Positions 7,770 to 16,444 of a DNA stretch of 64,000 bases are shown one piece after another. The notes under the pieces are model-generated. The model had not been told where the DNA came from and did no database searches. It saw only the letters and a program-made list of their open reading frames with translations. The first letter of the stretch is position 1; the number at the start of each line of letters is the position of its first letter. Both the position numbers and the translations under genes were made by a program. The stretch lies in NCBI RefSeq assembly GCF_001953875.1, contig NZ_MQUR01000022.1, positions 1 to 64,000 of the forward strand, read 5' to 3'. The DNA is from Streptomyces amritsarensis. GTDB taxonomy: Bacteria; Actinomycetota; Actinomycetes; Streptomycetales; Streptomycetaceae.

Positions 7770-8801
7770 ATGCGCTGGGAGAACCTGACCGAGGGCCCTG
7801 CCGGGCCGGCCGCGCTCTTCGGGGCCGGGGCCGTCGTGACCCGCACCATCGACACGCCCGAGTTCCGGGGGATCACCTTCCACGAGGTACGGGCCCGGTC
7901 GATCGTCAACCGGGTCCCCGGCGCCTCGCGCATGCCGTTCGAGTGGACCGTCAACCCCTACCGCGGCTGCAGCCACGCATGCGTGTACTGCTTCGCCCGC
8001 AAGACGCACAGCTACCTCGACCTCGACACCGGCCTCGGCTTCGACTCCCAGATCGTCGTCAAGACCAACGCCCCCGAGCTGCTGCGCCGCGAGCTCGCCG
8101 CACCGCGCTGGACCGGCGCGCACATCGCCATGGGCACCAACGTGGACTGCTACCAGCGCGCCGAGGGCCGCTACCGGCTGATGCCGGGGATCATCGAGGC
8201 CCTGCGCGACCGCGCCAACCCCTTCTCGATCCTCACCAAGGGCACGCTGATCCTGCGCGACCTCCCCCTCCTGCGCGAGGCTGCCGAGGCCACCGAGGTC
8301 GGGATCTCGGTCTCCGTCGGCTTCACCGACACGGCCCTGTGGCGGACCGTGGAGCCCGGGACCCCTTCGCCCGCCGCCCGGCTGAACGCCGTACGGACCC
8401 TGACCGGCGCCGGGATCGAGTGCGGGGTGCTGATGGCCCCGGTGATCCCCTTCCTCGGTGACTCTCCCGCCCAGCTGCGGGACACCGTGCGGGCGGTCGC
8501 CGCGTCCGGCGCCACCTCCGTGACACCCCTGGTACTCCATCTGCGGCCCGGGGCCCGCGAGTGGTTCACCGCCTGGCTGGGCGAGCACCACCCGCACCTC
8601 GTCGAGCGGTACGAGCGGATGTACGCGGGCGGCTCGTACGCGCCCACCTGGTACCAGCGGATGATCACCCGCCAAGTCCACGAACTTGCGGCCGAATTCG
8701 GCATCGGCCCGGCCCGGCGGGGGGCCGCCCGGAAGACCGTCGGTCCCGGACGCCCGGCCGGGCCCGAGCCGGCCGGGGCCACCCAGCTCACCCTTCTCTG
8801 A
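7770..8801 (+). CDS. Rv2578c-like radical SAM protein (spore photoproduct lyase-related)
   Basis: A 343-aa radical SAM protein with the cluster motif CSHACVYC (Cys67, Cys71, Cys74; CX3CX2C) in the context NPYRGCSHACVYCFAR. This context is typical of the spore photoproduct lyase-like/Rv2578c family and binds a 4Fe-4S cluster and S-adenosylmethionine. ATG 7770 follows AAGGGAGG. Spore photoproduct lyase itself repairs a UV thymine dimer; the function of actinomycete relatives is unproven. A LexA box in the promoter supports a DNA-damage role. The C-terminus is a low-complexity Ala/Gly/Pro tail. Confidence 0.88.
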   Translation: MRWENLTEGPAGPAALFGAGAVVTRTIDTPEFRGITFHEVRARSIVNRVPGASRMPFEWTVNPYRGCSHACVYCFARKTHSYLDLDTGLGFDSQIVVKTNAPELLRRELAAPRWTGAHIAMGTNVDCYQRAEGRYRLMPGIIEALRDRANPFSILTKGTLILRDLPLLREAAEATEVGISVSVGFTDTALWRTVEPGTPSPAARLNAVRTLTGAGIECGVLMAPVIPFLGDSPAQLRDTVRAVAASGATSVTPLVLHLRPGAREWFTAWLGEHHPHLVERYERMYAGGSYAPTWYQRMITRQVHELAAEFGIGPARRGAARKTVGPGRPAGPEPAGATQLTLL

Positions 8802-8913
8802 CGTCCATCACGCCCTGACCGGTCATCACATCGGGCCAATAGCTCTGCCAATCCCGTCTTCCAGGCGCGGTTTCCGGGACGATTCCGCCCAGAACCCTCG
8901 GCTGGGAGGCCCC

Positions 8914-10488
8914 ATGCTCCACCCCTTGAAGAAGCGCGCCGCCGTCCTGCTGGCGATCTCCACCGTCGCCGCCGCCCTCACGAGCCCGGTGACGGCCGCC
9001 CCGGCCTCGCCCGCCCCGGCCTCGACGGCCGCTCAGGCCGCACTGCGCTGGACCGGCTGCGCGACGCCCCGCTACCCGACGCTGCAGTGCGCATCCCTCG
9101 AGGTGCCCCTCGACCACGACCGGCCCGCCGGCCGGACGATCACGCTCGCGCTGACCCGGGTCCCCCACACCGCCAAGACCTCCCAGGGGCCGCTGCTGGT
9201 GAACCCGGGCGGCCCGGGCGGCAGCGGGCGCGCGCTCGCCGGGTTCGTCGCCTCCGCCCTGCCCAAGGACGTGGCCGCGCAGTACGACGTGATCGGCTTC
9301 GACCCCCGGGGTGTCGGCAAGAGCGAGCCCGCCCTCGACTGCGGGTCCGGGCACTTCTCCCCGGTGCGGCCCGACTCCGTGCCGCAGGACGCGGCCACCG
9401 AGCACGCCAACCTGGACCGCGTGCGGGCCTTCGCCGAGTCCTGCGGCGCCAAGCACGCGGACGTGCTGGCGCACATCGGCACCGTCTCGGCCGCCCGGGA
9501 CATCGAGGTGCTGCGCACCGCCCTCGGGGCGGAGCGCATCAGCTACTTCGGCTACTCCTACGGGACCTACCTGGGCGCGGTGTACGCCAAGCTCCACCCG
9601 GGCCGGGTGCACCGTCTCGTCCTGGACTCCGTCGTCGACCCGAACGGGGTCTGGTACCAGGACAACCTCGCCCAGGACCTCGCCTTCGACGCCCGCCACA
9701 AGGCGTTCCTCGCGTGGGTCGCCCGACACGACGCCACCTACCGGCTCGGCACCGACCCGGCGGCGGTCGAGGCGCGCTGGTACGCGATGCGGCAGGCGCT
9801 GCGCGGGACGCCGGCCGGCGGCAAGGTGGGCCCGTCGGAGCTGGAGGACACCTACATGCCGGGCGGCTACTACAACGGCTACTGGCCCAGCCTCGCGGAG
9901 GCCTTCGCGGCGTACACGGTGAAGAAGGACCCCAAGCCCCTGGTGGCGGCCTACGAGCGGTTCGGCGCGGTGGAGCCCTCGGCGGGCAACAGCTACAGCG
10001 TCTACACGGCGGTCCAGTGCCGGGACTCGGCCTGGCCCCGGGACTGGAACGAGTGGCGCGCCGACATGTGGCGCACCCACACCAAGGCGCCGTTCATGAC
10101 CTGGAACAACGCCTGGTACAACGCCCCGTGCGCGTTCTGGCCGACCGAGCCGCTGCAGGCCCCGGACGTGACCAACGCGGACCTGCCGCCCGCCCTGCTG
10201 CTGCAGGCGACGGACGACGCGGCGACCCCCTTCGACGGGGCGGTCAGCATGCGGGAGAAGCTGTCGGGCTCGGCCCTGGTGGTCGAGGAGGGCGGCGGCA
10301 ACCACGGCATCGCCCTGAGCGGGAACACGTGCCTGGACGAGAAGGTCGCGGCCTACCTGCGGACCGGGCAGGCCGCGGACGCCACCTGCCCCGCGCAGGC
10401 GGACCCGCGGCCGACGACGGCGACCCGGGCCGTGCCGTCCTCGGCGGGCGGCGCCGCCCTGCACGGCCTGCTGGGCTTCCGCGGCTGA
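8914..10488 (+). CDS. secreted alpha/beta hydrolase (S33 tripeptidyl aminopeptidase-like)
   Basis: A 524-aa exported hydrolase. ATG 8914 follows GGGAGG; the N-terminus MLHPLKKRAAVLLAISTVAA is a classical signal peptide ending near AAPASPA. The family signature NPGGPGGSG precedes the nucleophile elbow GYSYGT. The Asp lies in QATDDAATPF and the His in GGNHGI, giving a complete triad. A C-terminal TAP-like lid domain with several cysteines (CAFWP, CLDEK, CPAQA) follows. Streptomyces Tap/SlpD/SlpE relatives remove tripeptides from secreted proteins or cleave small esters. It stands as a single gene with a bidirectional hairpin after it. Confidence 0.9.
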   Translation: MLHPLKKRAAVLLAISTVAAALTSPVTAAPASPAPASTAAQAALRWTGCATPRYPTLQCASLEVPLDHDRPAGRTITLALTRVPHTAKTSQGPLLVNPGGPGGSGRALAGFVASALPKDVAAQYDVIGFDPRGVGKSEPALDCGSGHFSPVRPDSVPQDAATEHANLDRVRAFAESCGAKHADVLAHIGTVSAARDIEVLRTALGAERISYFGYSYGTYLGAVYAKLHPGRVHRLVLDSVVDPNGVWYQDNLAQDLAFDARHKAFLAWVARHDATYRLGTDPAAVEARWYAMRQALRGTPAGGKVGPSELEDTYMPGGYYNGYWPSLAEAFAAYTVKKDPKPLVAAYERFGAVEPSAGNSYSVYTAVQCRDSAWPRDWNEWRADMWRTHTKAPFMTWNNAWYNAPCAFWPTEPLQAPDVTNADLPPALLLQATDDAATPFDGAVSMREKLSGSALVVEEGGGNHGIALSGNTCLDEKVAAYLRTGQAADATCPAQADPRPTTATRAVPSSAGGAALHGLLGFRG

Positions 10489-10497
10489 CCGCAGGAG

Positions 10498-10528
10498 CCG
10501 GCGGGCCCGCCGTCGGCCGGCCCGCCGG
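10498..10528. terminator. bidirectional hairpin between convergent genes
   Basis: CCGGCGGGCC (10498-10507) and GGCCCGCCGG (10519-10528) make a perfect 10-bp stem. It lies between the stop of the S33 hydrolase (10488) and the stop of the convergent RidA gene (10532), so it can serve both. Confidence 0.7.
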
Positions 10529-10531
10529 ACC

Positions 10532-10945
10532 TCACTGCGCCAGCACGGCGAAGGCCTCGACCTCCACCAGGAGCTCCGGCCGGAACAGGGCCGAGACCTG
10601 GACGGCAGAGGAAGCGGGCAGCCGGTCGGCGGGGATGACGGCCTCGCGCGCCTCCCGCACCGCCGGGAGGTGCGCGACGTCCGTGACGAAGTACGTCAGC
10701 TTCACGACGTCGTCGAAGCCGGCCCCTGCGGCGGCCAGGCAGCGCCGCAGGTTCTCGAAGACCTGGCGGGCCTGCGCGCGGGCGTCGCCCTCGCCGACGA
10801 CCGCGCCGTTCTCGTCGAGGGCGCACTGCCCGGAGACGGCGACGAACCGGCCCGTGCCGAGGACGACGTGGCTGTAGTGGGCTCCGGGGCTGACCCCTTG
10901 GGGTGCGGATATGCGGGTCAGGTGGCTTCCGCTGTGATCGGTCAT
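10532..10945 (-). CDS. RidA/YjgF family protein
   Basis: A 137-aa member of the RidA (YER057c/UK114) superfamily, trimeric proteins that hydrolyse reactive enamines/imines formed by PLP enzymes, though many members have other deaminase roles. Visible features: HYSHVVLGTGRFVAVSGQCALDENG near the N-terminus, the helix ARAQARQVFENLRRCLAAAGAGFDDVVKLTYFVTD, and a final SALFRPELLVEVEAFAVL where the archetype has an Arg that contacts substrate carboxylate (RPELLVEVEA). Cytoplasmic. It is 12 bases downstream of the HEAT-repeat gene on the same strand. Confidence 0.88.
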   Translation of the reverse strand: MTDHSGSHLTRISAPQGVSPGAHYSHVVLGTGRFVAVSGQCALDENGAVVGEGDARAQARQVFENLRRCLAAAGAGFDDVVKLTYFVTDVAHLPAVREAREAVIPADRLPASSAVQVSALFRPELLVEVEAFAVLAQ

Positions 10946-10957
10946 GGACCGATCCTG

Positions 10958-11512
10958 TCAGTCGGGCAGGGCTCGCAGGGCGGCCGTCGCGGCCACGGCC
11001 AGGCGGGGGTGGGACTGGGCGCGGGTGAGGACCTCCCGGGCGCGGGGGTCGCCGAGGGCGCCCAGGCCCTCGACGCAGGCCAGGGCCACTCGCCAGTAGG
11101 GGTCGTTCGGGGACAGCAGCCGGGACAGGGTGGCGATCAGGGCCGGTGCGGATTCGGGGGCGCGCAGGGCCGTGAGCAGCCGGACGGGCTGGAGGGCGTA
11201 GGCCGTGCGCAGGCCGTTGGTGGCGAGGGCCGCGGCCGCGCGGGCGGTGCGCGGGTCGCCGAGGACGGCCAGGGCCTCGGCGGCGGCCGTGCAGCGGGGC
11301 GGGTCCCGGTGGTTGAGGAGCAGCACGAGGGATTCGAAGGCACGCGGGTCCGCGGCGAGCCCGAGCCGGTAGGCGGCCAGTTCGCGGGCCCACAGGGGCA
11401 GCCCGGCCGAGGTCAGGGAGTCCGCGAGCGCGTCGGGTCCGGCCGCGAGCAGCACCTCGTACTCGGGCGATCCGCCCGCCTCCGCCCGCAGGCGCTCCAG
11501 CACGTCGTTCAC
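10958..11512 (-). CDS. HEAT-repeat protein
   Basis: A 184-aa alpha-helical protein. The GTG at 11512 (VNDVLERLRAEAGG) is preferred to the longer open frame because the upstream sequence is the promoter region of the divergent gene. Repeating helix pairs are visible: PRCTAAAEALAVLGDPRTARAA, PESAPALIATLSRLLSP and YWRVALACVEGLGALGDPRAREVL. These have the (A/C)xxALxxLGDPxA pattern of HEAT/PBS-lyase-like repeats, so it is probably a protein-interaction scaffold. No partner can be identified. It is probably cotranscribed with the RidA gene. Confidence 0.8.
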   Translation of the reverse strand: MNDVLERLRAEAGGSPEYEVLLAAGPDALADSLTSAGLPLWARELAAYRLGLAADPRAFESLVLLLNHRDPPRCTAAAEALAVLGDPRTARAAAALATNGLRTAYALQPVRLLTALRAPESAPALIATLSRLLSPNDPYWRVALACVEGLGALGDPRAREVLTRAQSHPRLAVAATAALRALPD

Positions 11513-11909
11513 GCGGCCCACCCTAGGGGGGCGGGGCGGTCGGCACGCCGGGTTCCCGCAGATGATCAAGGTCGGTTGATCGATGATCGATGATCGGTAC
11601 ATTTCGGCGGTACAGGTCACATCTCCGCGCTCTGGCGCAGCAGTTACCCGCGGGTTACTGTCGTGGGACACGTACGAGGGCGGCCTGGTGACGCAGCCGC
11701 CTCGTGCCGGTCGGTTCGTTTCGCATGCACGGTGTGGCCCCGGGACAGGGTCGTGCCGCTTTTGCCCCCGGGTCTCCTTCCCGCCGGGTTCCCGGTCCGG
11801 GCCTCCGCGCCCCGGGCTCCTCACCGCACGGCATTTCCGTACGGCATCCGCGCGCGCTGTGCGCCGCGCGCTCCCCTCAGTCGTCACCCTCTTCCACTGG
11901 AGTCCCTCG
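11513..11909. other. 397-base divergent promoter region without a gene
   Basis: No coding region is apparent. It contains a run of GATCGAT units (11577-11597), an AT-richer patch, and the near-perfect palindrome annotated at 11641-11660. Downstream of that comes a GC-rich leader of about 250 bases. A long leader suggests that transcription of the dehydrogenase gene starts well upstream of its ATG. Confidence 0.6.
11641..11660. promoter_or_regulatory. palindromic operator candidate upstream of the dehydrogenase
   Basis: The 20-base site has ACCCGCGGGT at its centre (11646-11655), flanked by CAGT and ACTG; 18 of 20 positions are two-fold symmetric. TetR-family regulators of fatty-acid and acyl-CoA genes commonly bind palindromes of this size with TTAC/GTAA-type arms. 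The TetR gene at 13870 is the obvious candidate ligand. Confidence 0.5.
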
Positions 11910-13706
11910 ATGGACCGTCAGTCCAGTCAGCCCACCCTCCAGACCATCGCCGTCGTCGGCCTCGGCACGATGGGCACCGGCATCGCCGAGGTCCTCGCCC
12001 GGGCCGGCCGCGAGGTCATCGGCATCGACATCAGCGAGAGCGCCGCCCGCCGGGCCTCGGCCTCCCTCGCCGCGGCGACCGCGCGTTCGGTCACCCGGGA
12101 GCGGCTCACCGAGCAGGAGCGGGCGGACGTCCTGGCCCGTTTCCGCACCTTCACCGACCTGGCCGCCGCGGCCGAGGCCGACCTCGTCATCGAGGTCGTG
12201 CCCGAGTCCTACGAGGTCAAGCAGCAGGTGTTCCGCGAGCTCGACGCGGTCGTGCGGCCCGACACGATCCTGGCGACGGGCACCAACGCCCTGTCGGTGA
12301 CCCGGCTCGCCGCCGAGTCCCAGCGCCCCGAGCGCGTGCTGGGCCTGCACTTCTTCAACCCGGTCCCGGCGATGAAGCTGGTCGAGGTCGTCTCCTGCGT
12401 CCTGACCGCCCCGACGGCCGTGGAGGCGGTCACGGAGCTGGCCCGCGAGCTCGGCAAGGAGCCGGTCGCGGTCGGTGACCGGCCCGGTTTCGTCGCGGAC
12501 GGCCTGCTCTTCGGCTACCTCAACCAGGCCGCCGCCATGTACGAGGCGAAGTACGCCTCCCGTGAGGACATCGACGCCGCGATGCGGCTCGGGTGCGGCC
12601 TGCCCATGGGTCCGCTCGCGCTGCTCGACCTGATCGGTGTGGACACGGCCCGCACGGTCCTGGAGGCCATGTACGCCTCCTCCGGCGACCGGCTGCACGC
12701 TCCGGCGCCGATCCTGGGGCAGCTGGCCGAGGCCGGACTGGCCGGTCAGAAGTCCGGGCGCGGCTTCTACACCTACGAGGCGCCGGGCAGCTCGGTGATC
12801 GTCCGCGACCTGCAGACCCCGCTGGACGGGTCGCTGCTGGGGGCGGGCCGCCCGGTGAGCTCGGTCGGCGTGGCCGGCTCCGGCACGATGGCGAGCGGCA
12901 TCGCGCAGGTCTTCGCCCAGTCCGGGTTCGACGTGGTCCTGGCGGCGCGCAGCCAGGAGAAGGCGGAGGCCGCCAAGGCCGCCATCGGCAAGTCCCTGGG
13001 CCGTGCGGTGTCCAAGGGCCGGCTGACGCAGGAGGCGGCCGACGAGACCCTGGGCCGGATCAGCCCGGCCGGGTCGCTGGACGCCTTCGCCGAGGTGGAC
13101 CTGGCGGTGGAGGCGGTCGCCGAGGACCTGGCGGTCAAGCAGGAGCTGTTCGCGGCGCTGGACAAGGTCTGCAAGCCCGGTGCGGTGCTGGCCACCACCA
13201 CCTCCTCGCTGCCGGTCATCGCGGTGGCCCGGGTGACCTCGCGTCCGCAGGACGTGATCGGCATGCACTTCTTCAACCCGGCGCCGGCGATGAAGCTGGT
13301 CGAGGTCGTCCGGACCGTCCTGACGGCCGACGACGTGCACGCCACGGTCCGCGAGATCTGCGTGAAGGTGCGCAAGCACCCGGTGGACTGCGGGGACCGG
13401 GCCGGCTTCATCGTGAACGCGCTGCTGTTCCCGTACCTCAACAACGCGATCAAGATGGTCGAGGAGCACTACGCGAGCCTCGACCAGATCGACGCGGCGA
13501 TGAAGCTGGGCGGCGGCTACCCGATGGGACCGTTCGAGCTGCTCGACGTGGTCGGCCTCGACGTCTCGCTGGCCATCGAGAAGGTCCTCCACAAGGAGTT
13601 CCGCGACCCGGGCCTGGCCCCGTCCCCGCTGCTGGAGCACCTGGTGGCGGCGGGCTGCCTGGGCCGGAAGACCGGCCGCGGATTCCGTGAGTACGCCCGG
13701 CGGTGA
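11910..13706 (+). CDS. duplicated 3-hydroxybutyryl-CoA dehydrogenase
   Basis: A 598-aa NAD(P)-dependent dehydrogenase that interconverts acetoacetyl-CoA and 3-hydroxybutyryl-CoA. It is two complete HBD modules in tandem. Module 1 (about residues 10-292) has the Rossmann motif VVGLGTMGTGIAEVLA and LHFFNPVPAMKLVEVV. Module 2 (about 315-598) has VAGSGTMASGIAQVFA and MHFFNPAPAMKLVEVV. Both keep a DRPGFV/DRAGFI segment and the C-terminal helical domain (LGCGLPMGPLALLDLIGVD, LGGGYPMGPFELLDVVGLD). Single-module homologues are about 285 aa, so this is an internal duplication. It starts the ethylmalonyl-CoA block and feeds crotonyl-CoA to Ccr. ATG 11910 follows CTGGAG. Confidence 0.92.
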   Translation: MDRQSSQPTLQTIAVVGLGTMGTGIAEVLARAGREVIGIDISESAARRASASLAAATARSVTRERLTEQERADVLARFRTFTDLAAAAEADLVIEVVPESYEVKQQVFRELDAVVRPDTILATGTNALSVTRLAAESQRPERVLGLHFFNPVPAMKLVEVVSCVLTAPTAVEAVTELARELGKEPVAVGDRPGFVADGLLFGYLNQAAAMYEAKYASREDIDAAMRLGCGLPMGPLALLDLIGVDTARTVLEAMYASSGDRLHAPAPILGQLAEAGLAGQKSGRGFYTYEAPGSSVIVRDLQTPLDGSLLGAGRPVSSVGVAGSGTMASGIAQVFAQSGFDVVLAARSQEKAEAAKAAIGKSLGRAVSKGRLTQEAADETLGRISPAGSLDAFAEVDLAVEAVAEDLAVKQELFAALDKVCKPGAVLATTTSSLPVIAVARVTSRPQDVIGMHFFNPAPAMKLVEVVRTVLTADDVHATVREICVKVRKHPVDCGDRAGFIVNALLFPYLNNAIKMVEEHYASLDQIDAAMKLGGGYPMGPFELLDVVGLDVSLAIEKVLHKEFRDPGLAPSPLLEHLVAAGCLGRKTGRGFREYARR

Positions 13707-13869
13707 CCGAGCGGGCCATGAGCCGGATGCGTGGGGAGGGCTGCTCGGGTCCGCCGGACCCTCACGGCGGACTGACCCTCCCGAGCCCAGTGCGGGCTCT
13801 CCCCCGCATCCACCCCTCTCCCACCCCCCTCAGGCGCGCTCCCCTGCGCGAATGAAGTACTTTCGCTCT

Positions 13870-14688
13870 ATGTCCCAGCCCGCCAAGACCTCGCCCCGCG
13901 CCTCCTCGGCCCCCGACGCCCCGGAGAGCGCGGCCGGCACCCGGGCTGCCGCCCAGCGGCTCAAAATGCGCCGCGAGCTCGCCACGGCGGCCATGGAGCT
14001 GTTCGCCACCAAGGGGTACGAGGCGACGACGGTCGACGAGATCGCCGCGACGGCCGGGGTCGCGCGGCGGACCTTCTTCCGGCACTTCCGGTCGAAGGAA
14101 GAGGCCATCTTCCCCGACCACGACGACACCCTGATCCGCGCCGAGGCGGTCCTCGACGTGGCCCCGGCGCACGAGCACCCGCTCGACACGGTGTGCCGCG
14201 GGATCAAGGAGGTCATGAAGATGTACGCCGCCTCGCCCGCGGTGTCGGTGGAGCGCTACCGGCTGACCCGCGAGGTGCCGGCGCTGCGGGAGCGGGAGAT
14301 CGCCTCCGTGGCCCGGTACGAGCGGCTCTTCACGCGCTACCTGCTGGCGCACTTCGACGAGACCGACCACCACGACGGCAACGACGACCCGCTGCTGGCC
14401 GAGGTGGCCGCCTCGGCGGTGGTCACGGCCCACAACCACGTGCTGCGGCGCTGGCTGCGGGCCGGCGGCCAGGGCGACGTGGAGGCGCAGCTGGACCACG
14501 CCTTCTCGATCGTGCGCAAGACCTTCGGCACGGGGATCGGCGCGGGCCGCACGCTGAGCCCGGCGGCGCCCTCCGCGCCGTCCGCCGCCGTCCGCACGGA
14601 GGGCGAGGTGCTGGTGGCGGTGGCCCGTACCGACGCGCCCCTGGACGAGGTCATGCGGACCATCGAAGAGGCACTGCGCGCGAGGTAG
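13870..14688 (+). CDS. TetR family transcriptional regulator
   Basis: A 272-aa regulator. A disordered 35-residue N-terminus precedes the helix-turn-helix (RRELATAAMELFATKGYEATTVDEIAATAGVARRTFFRHFRSKEEAIF, about residues 37-83), followed by an all-helical ligand domain. The start at ATG 13870 has no obvious ribosome site; an in-frame ATG at 13852 is the alternative. It lies between the 3-hydroxybutyryl-CoA dehydrogenase gene and ccr, so it probably controls the ethylmalonyl-CoA genes and perhaps senses an acyl-CoA. The ligand is unknown. It ends with a good terminator, so ccr has its own promoter. Confidence 0.9.
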   Translation: MSQPAKTSPRASSAPDAPESAAGTRAAAQRLKMRRELATAAMELFATKGYEATTVDEIAATAGVARRTFFRHFRSKEEAIFPDHDDTLIRAEAVLDVAPAHEHPLDTVCRGIKEVMKMYAASPAVSVERYRLTREVPALREREIASVARYERLFTRYLLAHFDETDHHDGNDDPLLAEVAASAVVTAHNHVLRRWLRAGGQGDVEAQLDHAFSIVRKTFGTGIGAGRTLSPAAPSAPSAAVRTEGEVLVAVARTDAPLDEVMRTIEEALRAR

Positions 14689-14713
14689 CACCGCCGCGAG
14701 CGATGCTCGTCAC

Positions 14714-14747
14714 AGCGGCCGTCCCCGAGGAGGGGGCGGCCGCTTTC
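14714..14747 (+). terminator. terminator of the TetR gene
   Basis: A 13-bp stem (14714-14726 with 14732-14744, one G-T pair, loop GAGGA) is followed by TTT. It is the clearest intrinsic-type terminator in the window and separates the regulator from ccr. Confidence 0.8.
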
Positions 14748-15075
14748 GTATGTCCAGCTTGCCCCTACTCGGCAGTAACTCTGATCGATCATCGCTCATC
14801 TGCGCAGGTCAATAGGCAAATGAGAGAAAGTTTTGGCACGCGGTGCCTTGCCGGGTGACACGGGGTGCCATACGTTGAAGTCGTCCGGATGTCCCCGCGA
14901 CCCACGCCCACACGGCACGGAACGCGCCCCGGACGCCTGCGTCACCAGGCACCCGCACGCCCCACCACGGGCGGCGCCCAGCACCACAGCACAGCCGGAC
15001 CGACGGCACACCGCACCCGCTCCACGCACCCGTTCACCTCAGCGCACCCTCATCAGCGCTAGCCGGAGGCTCACC
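14748..15075 (+). promoter_or_regulatory. ccr promoter and leader region
   Basis: About 330 bases without a gene. They hold an AT-richer core with TGATCGATCATCG at 14782-14794 (the same TGATCGAT core as upstream of the dehydrogenase) and a run GAGAGAAAGTTTTGGCAC. The short palindrome GGCAC-GCG-GTGCC at 14835-14847 is a possible operator. A long A/C-rich leader follows, then the GGAGG before the GTG of ccr. I could not fix a single -35/-10 pair. Confidence 0.5.
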
Positions 15076-16413
15076 GTGAAGGACATCCTGGACGCGATTC
15101 AGTCGCAGTCCGCCACCGCCGCAGACTTCGCGGCCCTGCCGCTGCCCGACTCCTACCGCGCGATCACCGTGCACAAGGACGAGGCGGAGATGTTCGCGGG
15201 GCTCACCACGCGCGAGAAGGACCCGCGCAAGTCCCTGCACCTGGACCACGTGCCGCTCCCCGAGCTGGGCCCGGGCGAGGCCCTGGTGGCCGTCATGGCC
15301 TCCTCGGTCAACTACAACTCGGTGTGGACCTCGATCTTCGAGCCCGTCTCCACCTTCAGCTTCCTGGAGCGCTACGGCCGGCTGTCGGAGCTCACCAAGC
15401 GCCACGACCTCCCGTACCACGTCATCGGCTCCGACCTCGCGGGCGTCGTCCTGCGCACCGGCCCCGGCGTCAACGCCTGGAACCCCGGCGACGAGGTCGT
15501 CGCGCACTGCCTCTCGGTCGAGCTGGAGTCCTCCGACGGCCACAACGACACGATGCTCGACCCCGAGCAGCGCATCTGGGGCTTCGAGACCAACTTCGGC
15601 GGCCTCGCCGAGATCGCGCTCGTCAAGTCGAACCAGCTGATGCCCAAGCCCGACCACCTCAGCTGGGAGGAGGCCGCCTCCCCCGGCCTGGTCAACTCCA
15701 CCGCATACCGCCAGCTGGTCTCCGGCAACGGCGCCGGCATGAAGCAGGGCGACAACGTCCTGATCTGGGGCGCCAGCGGCGGCCTCGGCTCCTACGCCAC
15801 CCAGTTCGCGCTGGCCGGCGGCGCCAACCCGATCTGCGTCGTCTCCTCCCCCGAGAAGGCCGACATCTGCCGGTCCATGGGCGCCACCGCGGTCATCGAC
15901 CGCAACGCCGAGGGCTACAAGTTCTGGAAGGACGAGCACACCCAGGACCCGCGCGAGTGGAAGCGCTTCGGCTCCAAGATCCGCGAGCTGACCGGCGGCG
16001 AGGACATCGACATCGTCTTCGAGCACCCGGGCCGCGAGACCTTCGGCGCCTCGGTCTACGTCACCCGCAAGGGCGGCACCATCACCACCTGCGCCTCGAC
16101 CTCGGGCTACATGCACCAGTACGACAACCGCTACCTGTGGATGTCGCTGAAGCGGATCGTCGGCTCGCACTTCGCCAACTACCGCGAGGCGTGGGAGGCC
16201 AACCGCCTGATCGCCAAGGGCAAGATCCACCCCACCCTGTCGAAGGTCTACTCCCTGGAGGAGACCGGCCAGGCCGCCTACGACGTCCACCGCAACCTCC
16301 ACCAGGGCAAGGTCGGCGTCCTCGCGCTCGCCCCCGAGGAGGGCCTGGGCGTCCGCGACCACGAGATGCGCGCCAAGCACCTCGACGCCATCAACCGCTT
16401 CCGCAACGTCTGA
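15076..16413 (+). CDS. ccr: crotonyl-CoA carboxylase/reductase
   Basis: A 445-aa enzyme of the zinc-less medium-chain dehydrogenase family that reductively carboxylates crotonyl-CoA with NADPH and CO2 to (2S)-ethylmalonyl-CoA, the key step of the ethylmalonyl-CoA pathway and a source of extender units. GTG 15076 has GGAGG at 15065-15069. Visible: the GroES-like half with VMASSVNYNSVWTSIFEP, the nucleotide-binding WGASGGLGSYATQFALAGGA, and FEHPGRETFGASVYVTRKGG. The last is a stretch conserved in Ccr that includes the Phe/His region near the CO2 site. Length matches Streptomyces Ccr (about 447 aa). It is followed after 31 bases by the mutase that uses its product. Confidence 0.96.
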   Translation: MKDILDAIQSQSATAADFAALPLPDSYRAITVHKDEAEMFAGLTTREKDPRKSLHLDHVPLPELGPGEALVAVMASSVNYNSVWTSIFEPVSTFSFLERYGRLSELTKRHDLPYHVIGSDLAGVVLRTGPGVNAWNPGDEVVAHCLSVELESSDGHNDTMLDPEQRIWGFETNFGGLAEIALVKSNQLMPKPDHLSWEEAASPGLVNSTAYRQLVSGNGAGMKQGDNVLIWGASGGLGSYATQFALAGGANPICVVSSPEKADICRSMGATAVIDRNAEGYKFWKDEHTQDPREWKRFGSKIRELTGGEDIDIVFEHPGRETFGASVYVTRKGGTITTCASTSGYMHQYDNRYLWMSLKRIVGSHFANYREAWEANRLIAKGKIHPTLSKVYSLEETGQAAYDVHRNLHQGKVGVLALAPEEGLGVRDHEMRAKHLDAINRFRNV

Positions 16414-16444
16414 GTCCGTTCAAAGGCCTAAGGGACAGCCTGAG

